Positions 1-11,053 of a stretch of 64,000 bases of DNA are shown in pieces. The notes under the pieces were generated by a model that saw only the letters and a list, made by a program, of their open reading frames with translations, was not told where the DNA came from and did no database searches. This DNA is from Symbiotaphrina buchneri (taxonomy: Eukaryota > Ascomycota > Symbiotaphrinales > Symbiotaphrinaceae). The position numbers and the translations under genes were made by a program. The stretch lies in the NCBI GenBank assembly GCA_001599915.1, contig BCIG01000030.1:248001-312000 (forward strand). The letters are read 5' to 3'. Position 1 is the stretch's first letter, and every line of letters starts with the position of its first letter.

Positions 1-567
1 TGATCGTTTCCCACAAGATCGAATGCTGGTTGATACGGGGTGCTGCTGTCGGTGCTGGTGCGCCTTGCGGCCAACAGGAGTGAGAAGTGAGCCTTGGGGA
101 GCGCCTAACAGTCATGGGGCTCGCTAGCTGGAATTTCCCCCTGGCTGCCTTACGATCCTACCTGCAGTTCGGAAAAGCTTAACTGGAGAGCTCCACTGTC
201 ACTGTCCATGAGCTGCGTCATCCGATCTGCTTACCCGAGATCCTTCGAGGTGTTGAGGAATCGCATATTCGAAGACAGTATCTGACTGTGAAAGTAAACC
301 CTACCGACTATAGGTAACAAGCCTACCTAAGACTGTCCATTGCAACACGAAAACGCCTGGTCGATTGCCAGTTATACAGACAGCATTTAACCCCGCCATC
401 CGTGCGTAAAAGCGAACCATCACGCTTCGCCCAGGCGCCGCGCCAGTGGGCATCGCGGAAGGCCTCGCAGCCTTGCGCCCTGTTCCAGGACCCGCGCACC
501 TGACCCTTCTGCATTTATAATCCCTGCGCTCATCAAGGAGGCCAGCGCCTGCCTTTTGCTTTTAGCC
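1..567. other. Left-edge intergenic sequence
   Basis: No coding pattern or RNA gene was recognised. Only short, unconvincing open frames occur. The right part is presumably the promoter and 5' leader of the penta-EF-hand gene. A neighbour's 3' end could lie at the far left, but nothing in the sequence shows it. Confidence 0.4.
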
Positions 568-2088
568 ATGGCATACAACAAGACCTATAATCCTGATGCG
601 CTACCCGCGTAAGTTGTCGATCCACGCGTCCTGCAATTGAAGCCATTGAAGGTGCTGACCATCGTCTGGCAGGCACGTAGAACCCGAGCAGGTATGACTC
701 GAGTCTGGTCGTTGGAGGATCCAATTGCTGATGTATTGCCCTCGTCTAGGCAGCGGCAATGCTGTCGCATAACAGCAGACAGAACAGTAACCAAGGATAC
801 GGTCGACCACAATCCAACTCGCCCGCATCACAACCCCCATCATATAACAAGCCGCCTCCGCCTCTACCACCTACTTCTCAACCTCACGGAGCTGGAGGAA
901 TGGGCCGTAGACGCGGGGCAGGGTATGGGAGTTATGGAAATGACCGCTATGGGGCCGATCCATATGCCAGTGGAGACCGCTATGGCGGGGATCCGTATGG
1001 CAGGGGAGGCGGCAAGAATTATAACACGGCGCCGCCACCTCCAGTACCATCACGAGACAACTACGGCATGGGGTCCCCACCGGTGCCACCACAAGGGCCA
1101 TTTCAGCAGAATGCTTTCCACAGGCCGAGCCAGGCGGCCGCACGCCCACCACCAACTCCTTCTCCTGGCATAGTTGCTGGCGCGGATCCCGGGTTGATTC
1201 AATTGTTCCAATCGGTGGACTTAGATGGTATGGATCTGTCAATTTCTGAAGCATTTCTTTGCCCTGTCGTTGTTGACGCGCAGAACAGGTAGTGGCCAGT
1301 TAACAGAGCGAGAGCTACGGGCAGCGCTCGTGAACTCCGATCATAGCAGTTTCGATCCACACACTGTGCGCATGATGATCCGGTACATGTGCCTACTCCA
1401 GGAATGGTGAATATTGGGGCTTACCCAGCATAGGATGTTCGATTCCAACAATTCAGGCAGCATAGGCTTCCAGGAGTTCAGGTGTGTACCAGACGTCCTT
1501 GTAGCCCTGGCCCTGTCGGCTGCTAACCTTGTCAGCAGCGGGCTATGGGGCTTCCTTTCGGCATGGCGAGATCTCTTTGACCGGTTCGACGAGGACCGCA
1601 GCGGGTACATTTCCTACGATGAGTACTCGAAAGCTCTAGTCGGTATGTCAAAGTCCCTCCCCCGAACTGACCACCCCAGAAGATGTTCTTCTTCCCTCAT
1701 CAGCGGGCGTCGATGAGCTGAATTCCCTCGCAACAGCATTCGGATACCGCCTCACACCGCCTTTCGTGACGCTGCTGTACCGCACGTACGACAAGCGCGG
1801 CGACAACGCCATGTCCTTCGATCTCTTCGTGCAGAGCTGCATCAGCCTGAAGCGCATGACGGACGTGTTTAAGAAATATGACGATGATCGGGACGGCTAT
1901 ATCACGCTCAGCTTGTATGTCGTGTCTGTTCCTTTGCTGTGCAATATCGGCAGGGCGCTAATACTGCGTGATGTTTGCGAACTTCTAGTGAAGAATTTCT
2001 GACAGGTGAGACTTCCCTCGGGGCAGTATATCTCTACTGGACAGGGCGTTCTAATAACCTTTGTATAGAAATCCTACGGCAGCGATGA
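568..2088 (+). CDS. Penta-EF-hand calcium-binding protein (peflin/ALG-2 family)
   Basis: Predicted 343 aa from nine exons: 568-608, 673-691, 750-1227, 1289-1382, 1434-1481, 1539-1642, 1704-1914, 1989-2005, 2069-2088. Every junction is GT-AG and phase-consistent. Residues about 20-170 are a Gly/Pro/Tyr/Gln-rich tail, as in peflin. Five EF-hand loops follow: VDLDGSGQL (from 176), FDSNNSGSI (from 213), FDEDRSGYI (from 243), a degenerate YDKRGDNAM (from 290) and YDDDRDGYI (from 320). This tail plus five EF hands defines the PEF family, whose members dimerise through EF5 and bind membrane-traffic or ESCRT partners in a calcium-dependent way. Loops 1-3 and 5 keep Asp/Asn/Ser at calcium positions; loop 4 looks non-binding. 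The exact partner in this fungus is unknown. Family assignment is firm; the smallest exons (19, 17 and 20 nt) are the least certain part of the model. Confidence 0.9.
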
Positions 2089-2472
2089 ACCGCTATAACT
2101 CTTTATGGTCGTCCCCTGTCACCAGGCATTGGCATCAGAACACGAGGGTAATCTGACATGAGCCCGTCAGGATCGGTATCATGTCTTAATCTATAATATG
2201 GGAGGCTATATACGTGCGTATTGTAGTGTAAATAGTCAGATCGAATCTGAGATACCCTAGCCTCGATGCATGCAGGCCCCATGCCCGTCATGAACCGTAA
2301 AAAAAGACAATGCTTTCCAAATGACTTTTCCTATGCTGATGCCCAAGATGAATATGCAAAAATCGCTTGAAAAAGGGAACCAGATGCATGCAGTGAACTT
2401 TCCCGCATAATGGATATAGTGCGCACCCGCGAAATCCTTCCCGACCCGAGAAGATCAACAAAAACGGATGTG
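2089..2472. other. Convergent intergenic spacer
   Basis: This lies between the stop codons of the EF-hand gene (+) and the MFS gene (-). It should hold both 3' UTRs. No further gene or repeat was seen. Confidence 0.5.
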
Positions 2473-4602
2473 TCAAACGACTCCTTTTTCTGCTTCACTG
2501 CCCCTCTTCTCCGCGAGCAATTCTTCTCTCCTAGCCTTCTGACTCTCCAAGCCCGTCTTGGTCTCCACATGCTCCTTGCTAAGCTTATTCTTCGTAATGA
2601 ACAGCGAAATCGCCAGACCCGCCGCAGACAGCGCCACATACATGATCCACATCTTCTGCAGGGCCTCTGCGTATGCCTGCCTGGAGACCTGCTCTTGCAC
2701 GCCCGTCAGCTGGTCCACAATGGCTACATTTGCGCCTGCGCTGCCCCCACAAAGCTGAGCGGCGACCTCTGCGGGAAGGACGGCGGCAAGCTTGTCGTAT
2801 TGCCCTTTCATCCCGTTCTGGAAGACCGCGCCGCCGATCACGACTGAGATGGCAGCTGAGATGTTGCGTACAAAGCCAAAGGTTGCAGTCGCTGTAGCTA
2901 CGTCTGGGGGTGCTACCATAGATTCTGCATGGAAATCAGTAGGTGTCTTAGATCCCAGAGGAGGAATACAGACGTAGGGCTATCAAAGGTGATTGGAAAT
3001 TCGGTCCTACACCAATGCTGTCACAAATAGTCAGTTTCGTCCAGTTCTGATATACTAATCTGAGACTCACCCAGCAACAATCTGGTATATGACGAGCTTC
3101 GCCCAGGAGAAGCTCGTAGCCAGGTCGACAAGGAGCCCGAAGCCGAGCGTCATCACGGCCATGCCAAACCAAATCGCCGGCAGATAATGACCGGTCTTTC
3201 TGATAAAGACACCTCCAAGACCGGAAAAGACCGACAGTGTGACTGCAAACGGGAGCAAGTAGACCCCTGAAAGGAGAGCGGATGCGCCACGGACTGCTTG
3301 AAAGTAGAGGGGCAGGTAGTAGTCTCCGGAAAAGAAGACGAGAGCGTGAAACATAGCCGTCAGCAAGGCGGCGATGTTCGAGCGTTGTCCGAAAATTCGG
3401 AGCGGTATGACGGGATATTTGGCGAGCTTCCATTCATTCAGGATGAATAACCCGATACAGACAACTCCAAAGACGATGAGGCACACAACTTTGGGAGAGG
3501 ACCACGGATACGTGACCCCGCCAAATTCGAGACCGATGAGAAACATGAGAGTCCCACCAACGATGGTGATACTTCCTAGCCAGTCGATGGCTTTTAATCC
3601 TTCCCACAACGGTGTCTTGGGCGTGTGTAGTTTCAGCCAAAACAGAAGTATTACGAATGAAGCGCCTGAACAAGGCAGACTATGCAATTGTTAGCAGGAC
3701 AACAAATAAGATAGTGCAGGTCTTACTTGATATAAAAGCACCATCTCCAACTGACTTGGGCAGTCAGAGCCCCACCTATGACAGGTCCAATCGCAGATGA
3801 GAGGGCCCAGACTATGCTGGTGATGCCAAAGAAGATTGCCCGATCTCGCAAGCTGAATAGATCAGATATACAGACGTTGACCAAGATGATGAGGCCTCCT
3901 CCGCCTCCACCTTGGATTACTCTTCCAATAATGAGCATCGTCATGCTGACAGAGAGAGCACATATCAAGCTGCCAACGAAGAAGATGAAATTGACCGTCA
4001 AGAGGATCGGTTTGCGGCCCCAGATATCGCTATAGCAGTTACCGTTAATTTGATGTCCCGTGAGCCGTATCGCAAGGACCAACCTGAATTTTCCCCAGAG
4101 TGGTCCAGTTGCACTGCAAGCAATCAAATACGAAGCACCGATCCATTCGAAACCAGCACCTGAGTGGAAATGCCCCGATATGGTGGGTACAGCAGTAGTG
4201 ATAATGGTCTATCGATTTCCATGAGTAAAAGTGACAACCAATAGATGGGGCCATGCTGACCATATCCAAAGCAGCTAAGAACAAAGCCATCTGCGCATTC
4301 CGTGAGCACATGTTCGATTTGAATGTCTAGGGCGAACCACATACGCATAGAGCAAGTATGATAATGGTCACCTCGGCCCCACTTCTACCGCCCCATCTTC
4401 CAGCATTGTCTGTTTCTTCCGTCCCCTCATTTGAGTCTGCGTTGGGTGTAGAGGGCTCATCTGGAGCACCCGTGACCGTCTCCTCGCTGGCATCCCCGCT
4501 CTGCCAGAGAGCTCCTTGCTGCTTTGACTCTGTCTCTGTATCGTCTATGGTTGGTCCCCTGCCCACAGAGAGCGCTTGGTCTGAATCTTTGCCCATGTCC
4601 AT
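2473..4602 (-). CDS. Major facilitator superfamily drug/efflux transporter (14-TM DHA type)
   Basis: Predicted 606 aa, exons in transcript order 4602-4345, 4290-4261, 4208-4084, 4029-3727, 3679-3071, 3017-2974, 2924-2473. An acidic, polar N-terminal tail of about 75 residues precedes the membrane domain. MFS motif A reads GKFSDIWGRKP (135-145). A glycine run follows GRVIQ (173-183), and motif C reads GPVIGG (219-224). The junction FYINLP is typical of fungal DHA members. Later segments (for example LLPFAVTLSVFSGLGG and TATFGFVRN) match the second half of 14-TM H+ antiporters. Likely a plasma- or vacuolar-membrane exporter of drugs or small metabolites; the substrate cannot be read from sequence. 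No biosynthetic genes flank it, so it is not obviously part of a toxin or metabolite cluster. The 30-nt second exon is in frame and carries conserved MALFLAALDM. Confidence 0.9.
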
Positions 4603-5677
4603 GTGCCTCGCCCACGCTTACCCAGCGCTGAACTAATCTGTCCCGGTCACCCGATGGATTGCAACACATCCAGCCTCCTTGGTCATGAACTCGTAAATGA
4701 ACCCATCAGTCGCGCCAGGGTAAACGCAAATTTCTGCGGACACTTGAGACTAAACCCCCAAATACGGATTTGTTCTTTACAAAGAAAAAGAACGGTTCAA
4801 CTGATAAAAAGAAAAATGGTCTTAGGAATGTGAAGATGGTACGAGATCCTCTGCAAAGAGTGAGTAACAGTAACCCCGGATGCTCAGCAAGGGACGAAAT
4901 ACGAGAGCGTCATAGAGTTTTTGGCCGATCCTCAAAGGCCGAGGATGCGAAAGCTTAAATGCCGATGAAGCGAACAGCGAAAAGGGACTTTCAGACGAAT
5001 GGGGGACGCCGGCGGGAACCTTGTTGAAGCTTGGCGAGCTTAGTTTCTCCCCCTTCGCTGCGAAGGATCTAAAGAGGAAATAAGGACTAATCGGAAGATC
5101 TTGACCCAGGGCCTTGGAAAAGCACCCACATTAATCACATTAGGACGCTCCATTACAGAAAGAGCTCCAACTCAACCTGTGAATCATGAGAACCGCTGAC
5201 CATTTGGAATAACCGAAAAGCGGTGGTAATCAGAAACGATTCAGCTTGGGAGTCACGGCCGGAGATGGACCGCGGCCTGCGATACAGACGCCAGGCCTTA
5301 GGCAATTCTGGGAGGCTGAACCAGAACAAGACGGAGTGGAAGATTCTGTAGTATTGTTTCCATCAACATGCCAGCTTTGGATATACATACAACTCGAACA
5401 TTGATCGGCCGCCAAAGGCATGTGTTCGAGACATGACAAAGTGAAAACTCAAGCAGGAAGACGTAGAATCGTAATTCAGCATATATAGATCATGTCTCTG
5501 CAGCAAAATGATCATGCACAACGTTTTAGCTCGCTCAACGAATGGAACGCCATCAGAGGGGTATCAGCCCGGTGAAAATAGGCAGAAAAGAAGCCGCAAG
5601 ATTCCAAGAAGGCCGTAAGTGTCATACGCCAGGGTAAATCCAAATATAATCGCGAAGTACTAGAACATATAATCGTC
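4603..5677. other. MFS promoter side and rlmA 3' side
   Basis: About 1.1 kb separates two minus-strand genes: upstream of the MFS gene and downstream of rlmA. An A/G-rich tract lies around 4770-4820. A 69-codon minus-strand frame at 5230-5439 has no recognisable similarity and is not called. No RNA gene or repeat was recognised. Confidence 0.4.
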
Positions 5678-7469
5678 TCACGCTTTTACCCGCTTATTCG
5701 GACCTGCATCCACCCCATCCCTTTCGGGAGTCTTCCTTTTGCTCCCGCCTTCATCTTCTCTCAAGAAACTCGGCCCAGATCCGACAATTGGCGTTTGAAA
5801 GTTCAACGGGCTGGGCAAGACATTGTTGTCGCCTGGGCGCCCACTAAAGCCCCAGTCAGGGTAGAAGCTCGAAGGCGAAGGCAGAAGGCCATTGTCAACA
5901 AATCGGCTCGGCAAGGCAGAGATGGGCGTATCTTGCTGGTTCCCAGTGCCGTTGACATTGCCAGAAGCATTGGACGGCACAATTGGTCGCGCAAAAGGGT
6001 TCGGTGGGCCTTGAGCGCCAGCACTGAGTATTGCACTAGCGCTGGGTGACGGGGGAGGTAGCACAACGCCGGAGGAATGGCTAGAATGACTGTCACCAGG
6101 GGCTGATGTCTTAACCGGTGTCCCTAACGCTGTCCCACCAGACGCCCGAGGGGATGAATCTGCGGTTGCGCTTCCTCCGTCGGATTGCTCGCTTGGAATT
6201 TGTACCTTCAGACGAGGACGTTTGTCACCGCCTTGAGGTCCTCCAGCAACGCCCCGCGGTATATCTGATAGTGACGCCGTCGAGGCGTTACGCTGTGACT
6301 GTGTAGATGTCCGATTAGCCCTTGAAGCAAGAGGCAGCGGTCCGTCCTTGTGCCTGGAGACAGCCCCAACGTCAACCGACTGTGATCTGTGGGTAAACTC
6401 GGTCTTGACAGGTTGCTCTCGTTCCCGGGATTGATAATCGGTATTACTAGTCCCTAGGCCCCACTGCTGTGCCAACAATGACCTGCTATCATCTATGGGA
6501 GTGAATATGCTCTTTGATTTAGGTGGCGCCGGTTTTGGTTGTAGCATTTGTGGAGTTTCATATTCAGGCTGGTGGTGGGGAGGTGACGGTTCACGGTGAG
6601 GTTCTGTATGCTGTGGAGGAGCTGCCGGCGGCATGGACTGCTGTCGGCGTTCTTCCATATAGACTGGTTGTGGCTGTTGTTGTGGAGGCGGCGGTTGGTA
6701 CTGATACTGAGGGGGGTGTCCGGCCTGACCGGCCATATGCATGTTCTGAGCGGCCTGCGGGTTGTAGAGCGGCGGATTGGGCATGTAGGCGAAACCATTC
6801 TGGTTCGTAGGAGGCTGCGAGCCGGGATAATGTTGAGGGACAAGGTTGGAACTCGATCGGCGTATATGCGTCCGTGAATCCGGCCGCGGCAGGCCATGGG
6901 GTTGAGGCGTGAGTCCCCTTGGATGGAAAGCGCCATTCGGCATGGGGGGAGACTGTGATGGGGTATACTCTCTCATGTGTTGATACGGAGCCTGGTTCTG
7001 GAGGTGATGCGCATACATCGCATGGTCATGTTCTGACACTGCTTCCGGTGGCGGCGATCCGGCGTCATCTTCATCGTCATCGTCGTAGTCTTTCTTGCCA
7101 TTATAATCTGCAGGGCCCTTGTGTTCGTGTGGATGGCCATACTGCACTTTAATTAGTACCCGTCTTTTAAGCATATTGTAGACAGCGCAGCCTACACTTT
7201 GATATCTGGCAATCGTGTCGTTGATGTCCCCTGACGAGAACTCATAGAGCTTGCCATTATGGCCAAATATTATCACCGCGACATTAACAGAGCATAATAC
7301 GGAAAGCTCGTGAGCTTTCTTGAAGAGGCCGCCCTTGCGCTTTAAAAAAGTGCTAGATCGCAACTTCGTCAGCCATTATCTTCCTGGAGATCGGGTGGCG
7401 GCATGAAACTTACACCGAGCGATTCCGATCATCTTTTATCGCCTTTATCTCAATCTTTCTCCGTCCCAT
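5678..7469 (-). CDS. rlmA: MADS-box transcription factor RlmA (Rlm1/MEF2-like)
   Basis: Predicted 558 aa, exons 7469-7414, 7352-7196, 7141-5678. The start at 7469 gives the canonical MGRRKIEIK opening. The MADS/MEF2 region covers about residues 1-90 ([20 protein letters not shown], then HEHKGPADY). The rest is Pro/Gln/Ser-rich with an Asp-rich patch near residue 90, as in fungal Rlm1 homologues. The family is the nuclear target of the cell-wall-integrity MAP kinase cascade and controls wall-biosynthesis genes through MEF2-like sites. The 54-bp second intron (7142-7195) has no stop and is a multiple of three, so a reader could leave it in. Splicing restores the family's spacing between the MADS core and HEHKGPAD. 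The N-terminus is very secure; the disordered tail is open throughout. Confidence 0.93.
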
Positions 7470-8424
7470 GGTGATATGACGAGAGCGCTATGCTTTGCCG
7501 ATCGAGCTTGATGGACAGCAGATCTCCACGAATTAAAGCAAGTGCGGCGTCGATGGCTTAGGTCACAGGCGGAGCAGGAAAGCCACACCCGCACGATGGC
7601 ACAGTCGTGAGGATACACACGACAAGAATAACTAATAGATAATCGCGTGGCAGGGTTGGACTGCGGCTGCGACAGATCTATCTTCGACGCGCCCGCAGCA
7701 GGCGGGGAATATGGTGATGATATAGATCGATGCAGACGCCTCGCACGCGGTACCTGGAAGCAGAGAGCCTATGGAGTCTCTGCGACAACCGAGCTTATGC
7801 ACGCACGTTCAAGCGGAGACTTTTCCCTTCTCAGGCGGAACACACTAGCTTGGTTGGGAAGTGTATGGGCACGAGAATGCGGTTGCGGGCTTGTGGAGGG
7901 CGCATGGGGTTTCGCAGCTCCAGCAGCTGTCGGCGGGTGATGCTAAATATAAAGAATAGCATCGCAAGGTTGAAACGTGAGAACGAAACTGGCAGGCCCG
8001 GGGCCACAGGCGAGTCTCGGCAGGCTTACGGTGGGACTTATGACACCTACCTTAACTTAACTTACTTTTCCGCTACGAGTACTGTATCTTACACGCCCGG
8101 ACGAGTACGAGTAAATCTGTGTACGAAACGAAGCCTAACCGACTGCACTAAGAGAGCTAAGATGACATGTGCCATTTCCCACCGAGCCTCCGAAAATGAT
8201 TTGGCACTGAAGCCGCGGTTCTCCAACCTTTACGCGGTACAGCTGTGCAGCAGGATATCGTAAAGTACCTGCGTTTGTCAAATTGCAGGGATCATATGGA
8301 TGGGGCCAAAACAGAAAATCGCCAATCATTGATGGTCTGCGCACAGCGCAGGAAGATGGAAGCCTTTGCGATGCTCCATTACAGGCCAAAGATTGTCCAA
8401 TAAATGTGGAAGGGTACAAGTACG

Positions 8425-8454
8425 AGTACTCCGTACGTCGGACGGTACTCCGTA
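8425..8454. repeat. GTAC-rich palindromic motifs (ACTCCGTAC type)
   Basis: Two copies of a GTACTCCGTA-like motif lie within 30 bp. The same motif appears inverted as GTACGGAGTAC at 11563-11573. Related GAGTACGAGTA strings occur near 8077-8115. My impression is that this motif family is dispersed in non-coding DNA of some Eurotiales. Its role is not known. Confidence 0.4.
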
Positions 8455-9213
8455 GTGCGGTGAGTCGGTGACAATGAAGCCCCCAATTTCCAAAAATAAC
8501 TTGCCTTCCATACCAAATTGCATCTAGTTTGCTGTCAACTTTCGGCTCGCCTCAAGTGGCTTTCCCTTGCTTGAACTATCGTTCGGCGTCCGTGATGCCG
8601 CGGAATCTGGATATGCTCGATGTGCGACGAAGAAACATCCCCGTTGTTGTAGGCAAAGAATCTTAATGTTTGATATACTCAAATGCCGTGCCGTTGGCCC
8701 AGGCTTGCCTTCCTTGCCCATGTGTCTACGTAGTCATCCTGGAACCCGCGAGGTGAGCAAGTCCTGATGACGAAGCTCGTCATGCGCATTCAAACAACGC
8801 CAAATATTGTCAAATTCAATGTTGCTTGTGTGGTCAGCATATTCATGCCGCAAGCGCCTACAGCGATGCTTGTGCCAGGCATGCCATTACCTAATGTTTG
8901 ACCATTTTGGCATCACTCAGTTCTTTCCAGGTCTAGGCGCATTCACAGGCCCAAACAATAAGGGTCAGCGAAGTATGTAATAACCGATTATGGGATGACC
9001 GTACTTCGAAGTTTGGACAGACCGTGGCATGCCAGTCACCGCTGAAGACAAAGAGGGGTAGCATGCCTTTAGTCTGCAGCAGAGAACTCGGGTGGCATGG
9101 TGCACACAACGACCTTAACACCTGCCTTCTTTATCTTATCAACTACCGGCCATCACCCGGTCAGTTGTTATCGAACATTCTTGAGGCTCAAGTGTAGGTC
9201 ATCTCAAACATCG

Positions 9214-9245
9214 ACCCCGCATGCTTGTCGATGCATTAGCGGGGT
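9214..9245. repeat. Hairpin-forming inverted repeat
   Basis: ACCCCGC pairs with GCGGGGT (7/7), and inside it ATGC pairs with GCAT across an 8-nt loop with a 2-nt bulge. It lies about 360 bp beyond the stop codon of the minus-strand DUF3140 gene. It may be a 3' structure or a relic; no element was recognised around it. Confidence 0.4.
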
Positions 9246-9602
9246 TTCTATATTTATACACCACGAGTTAGAGCGAAATCCAGCCTCTTCCACAGTGAAT
9301 TGACGTGCAAGACGGAGCTGTCTTACTCAAACAGTCGGGGCCCGATGGACAACAATGTGGCTAACGTTTCAGAAGATTATCGTGTGCATGATCGCAAGGC
9401 TTTAACGTATTTGTGTTCCCCTCACTTCTCTATGTAAGGTATCCTGGATCGGATCATTCATTTCTATTTGCCTCTACTTATATTTTTATTCTTTCATGTT
9501 ATGGAGGTTCATATTTTGTTTTTAGACCGACGCTCAGCCTTCCACTTCTAGCAAGCCCAGCTAATCTCGTTTTCCTGCCTCAAGACAATTCAATTGGATT
9601 GC

Positions 9603-10060
9603 TCATGTCTTCTGGGCATCATGCCCCCAGTTCTTGAGCGATTTATAGCTCTTGCTCTCTGTATTTCTTTTCGCTGTTTCTTCCTGCGCGAGATGCCTCT
9701 TGCAGTAGGAGACCACTCTCCGCATATGGTCAATGTCGTCTTGATCATATTGACTCGGGTCTTTCTTGGGGTTCTTTCTCAAGATCTCAACAATCTTTCG
9801 CCCGCTGACAGAAAGTCAGCTATGGAAGCAGCACAAGGGTTTCTGCTATCTTTTACCTCTCATGACCGATTGTCTCCCCTGATTCATCATCCTTGGCCCA
9901 GCCAGAGCTGGTGGACCGATTCTTCCTTTAACCAGGTGTCTAACTCGTCAGCGGACATATTGACAAGTTCATTGAACTCCCTGTGGGATAAATCAGTACT
10001 TTGGAATTTCCAAGATGCGGCGTGGACGAACTGGATGACTGTCTCGTTGTCTTTCACCAT
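9603..10060 (-). pseudogene. DUF3140 family small protein, one frame break
   Basis: A compact gene invisible as a single open frame. Exons are 10060-10032, 9980-9857 and 9804-9603, with GT-AG introns of 51 and 52 bp. Reading starts MVKDNETVIQ and continues EFNELVNMSADELDTWLKEE. It then needs a one-base shift near 9910-9920 to give GWAKDDESGETIGHESGRK, IVEILRKNPKKDP, HMRRVVSYCKRHLAQEE and SLKNWGHD. These are hallmark segments of DUF3140, a small bacterial and fungal family of unknown function. About 117 aa would result. The exons total 355 nt, one more than a multiple of three. Conservation is excellent on both sides of the break. This suggests either a recent inactivation or a base-calling or assembly indel rather than old decay. 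The first intron donor (GTTCGT) is slightly unusual. Confidence 0.75.
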
Positions 10061-10752
10061 ATTGGACGACTCTCACTGTTGGTAAAGCGGTTAATGCAAT
10101 GTCAACGATGTCCGATGGATTTCCAAGGAGACTTCAAGTTGGTGCAATATATACATAAATATCTGCATGCCTTTGCATGCTTTTGGATTGCTAAAGGCCG
10201 CTTGCAAACGTTGCTTCAGGTAGGTGATCACATGAAACCTTCAGTTACGTCAAGACCCGGATCTCAGATCGCGTATCTGGGGAATCTATCTACCCGCAAC
10301 TCTAACCATTTTCAGACATACCTCTCCATTCAGCGAGACTCAATTTGTTCATAAATGAATCAATTTGCATCGCCAACACTGCGGCCGATTAAGTACTGAT
10401 CTAAACTTCTAGGTGCCCGGATGAATTCATAGGTCGATCGAGACAGTTGTGCTCTGGCACGTCACGGAATACGTCTTAGCCACACAGGGCTTTAGCATGG
10501 ACCGACGAAGCACGTTTTTACTTGGCCCGTTGAGAAAATCCGCGCAGGTAGTAATTGAGAAATCAAGGAGGTGTTTAAGCTATCAGCTGTGCTCTGTTTC
10601 TGGCTTCATTTTATGGTATCGCGATCTTTGCGCACAGCGTACTAGATAGTTACTCTGGAAAGAGTAAGGAGCTGCTATCTTAGCCCTCTTCACTGTGCCA
10701 AGGGTTGCAGACTGGTGGAGCGCCCTAGAGCTCGCGCAAATCTGTCATAGGT

Positions 10753-10766
10753 GACGCTTAAGCGTC
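10753..10766. repeat. 14-bp perfect palindrome
   Basis: GACGCTTAAGCGTC is self-complementary over its whole length. It could bind a dimeric regulator or form a small stem. Nothing else supports a function. Confidence 0.35.
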
Positions 10767-11039
10767 TAGCCGAGGACTAAAGCTTTGATTGCTTTTAGAC
10801 TCGACGGGCCGTTGAGCTTCGTGCTACCTCGTGGAGAGCACAAGGAGCATCCACGGATACCGACGCGTAAGGTAGCTGATATGTCGTGCATTATTCGCTG
10901 ACTTTGAAGGGAGAGCAATTATACAGAATCCATGGGCGGACAACTGTTGCGGCAAGCTCCAGGAAGTGGATCGGCATGCATTATTGTTTCAGGATTTGCA
11001 GGTAAAGTAAGCTAGGTCTTAGTGGTCCTTTTCGAAGAG

Positions 11040-11053
11040 CTTTTAATTAAAAG
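11040..11053. repeat. 14-bp AT-rich perfect palindrome
   Basis: CTTTTAATTAAAAG is fully self-complementary. It lies in non-coding DNA upstream of the Msb1-like gene. AT-rich palindromes arise easily by chance, so weight is low. Confidence 0.3.

Larger units (their letters stand above)
7470..9602. other. Gene-poor region upstream of rlmA
   Basis: About 2.1 kb contains no convincing gene on either strand. It should include the rlmA promoter and, at the right, the 3' side of the small DUF3140 gene. Features seen are GTAC-rich palindromic motifs around 8425-8454 and a hairpin at 9214-9245, listed separately. Short open frames here lack codon or family support. Confidence 0.4.

Noticed and set aside
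9594-10085. Plus-strand open frame of 163 codons
   Set aside because: It is antisense to the DUF3140 exons, which carry clear family sequence on the minus strand.
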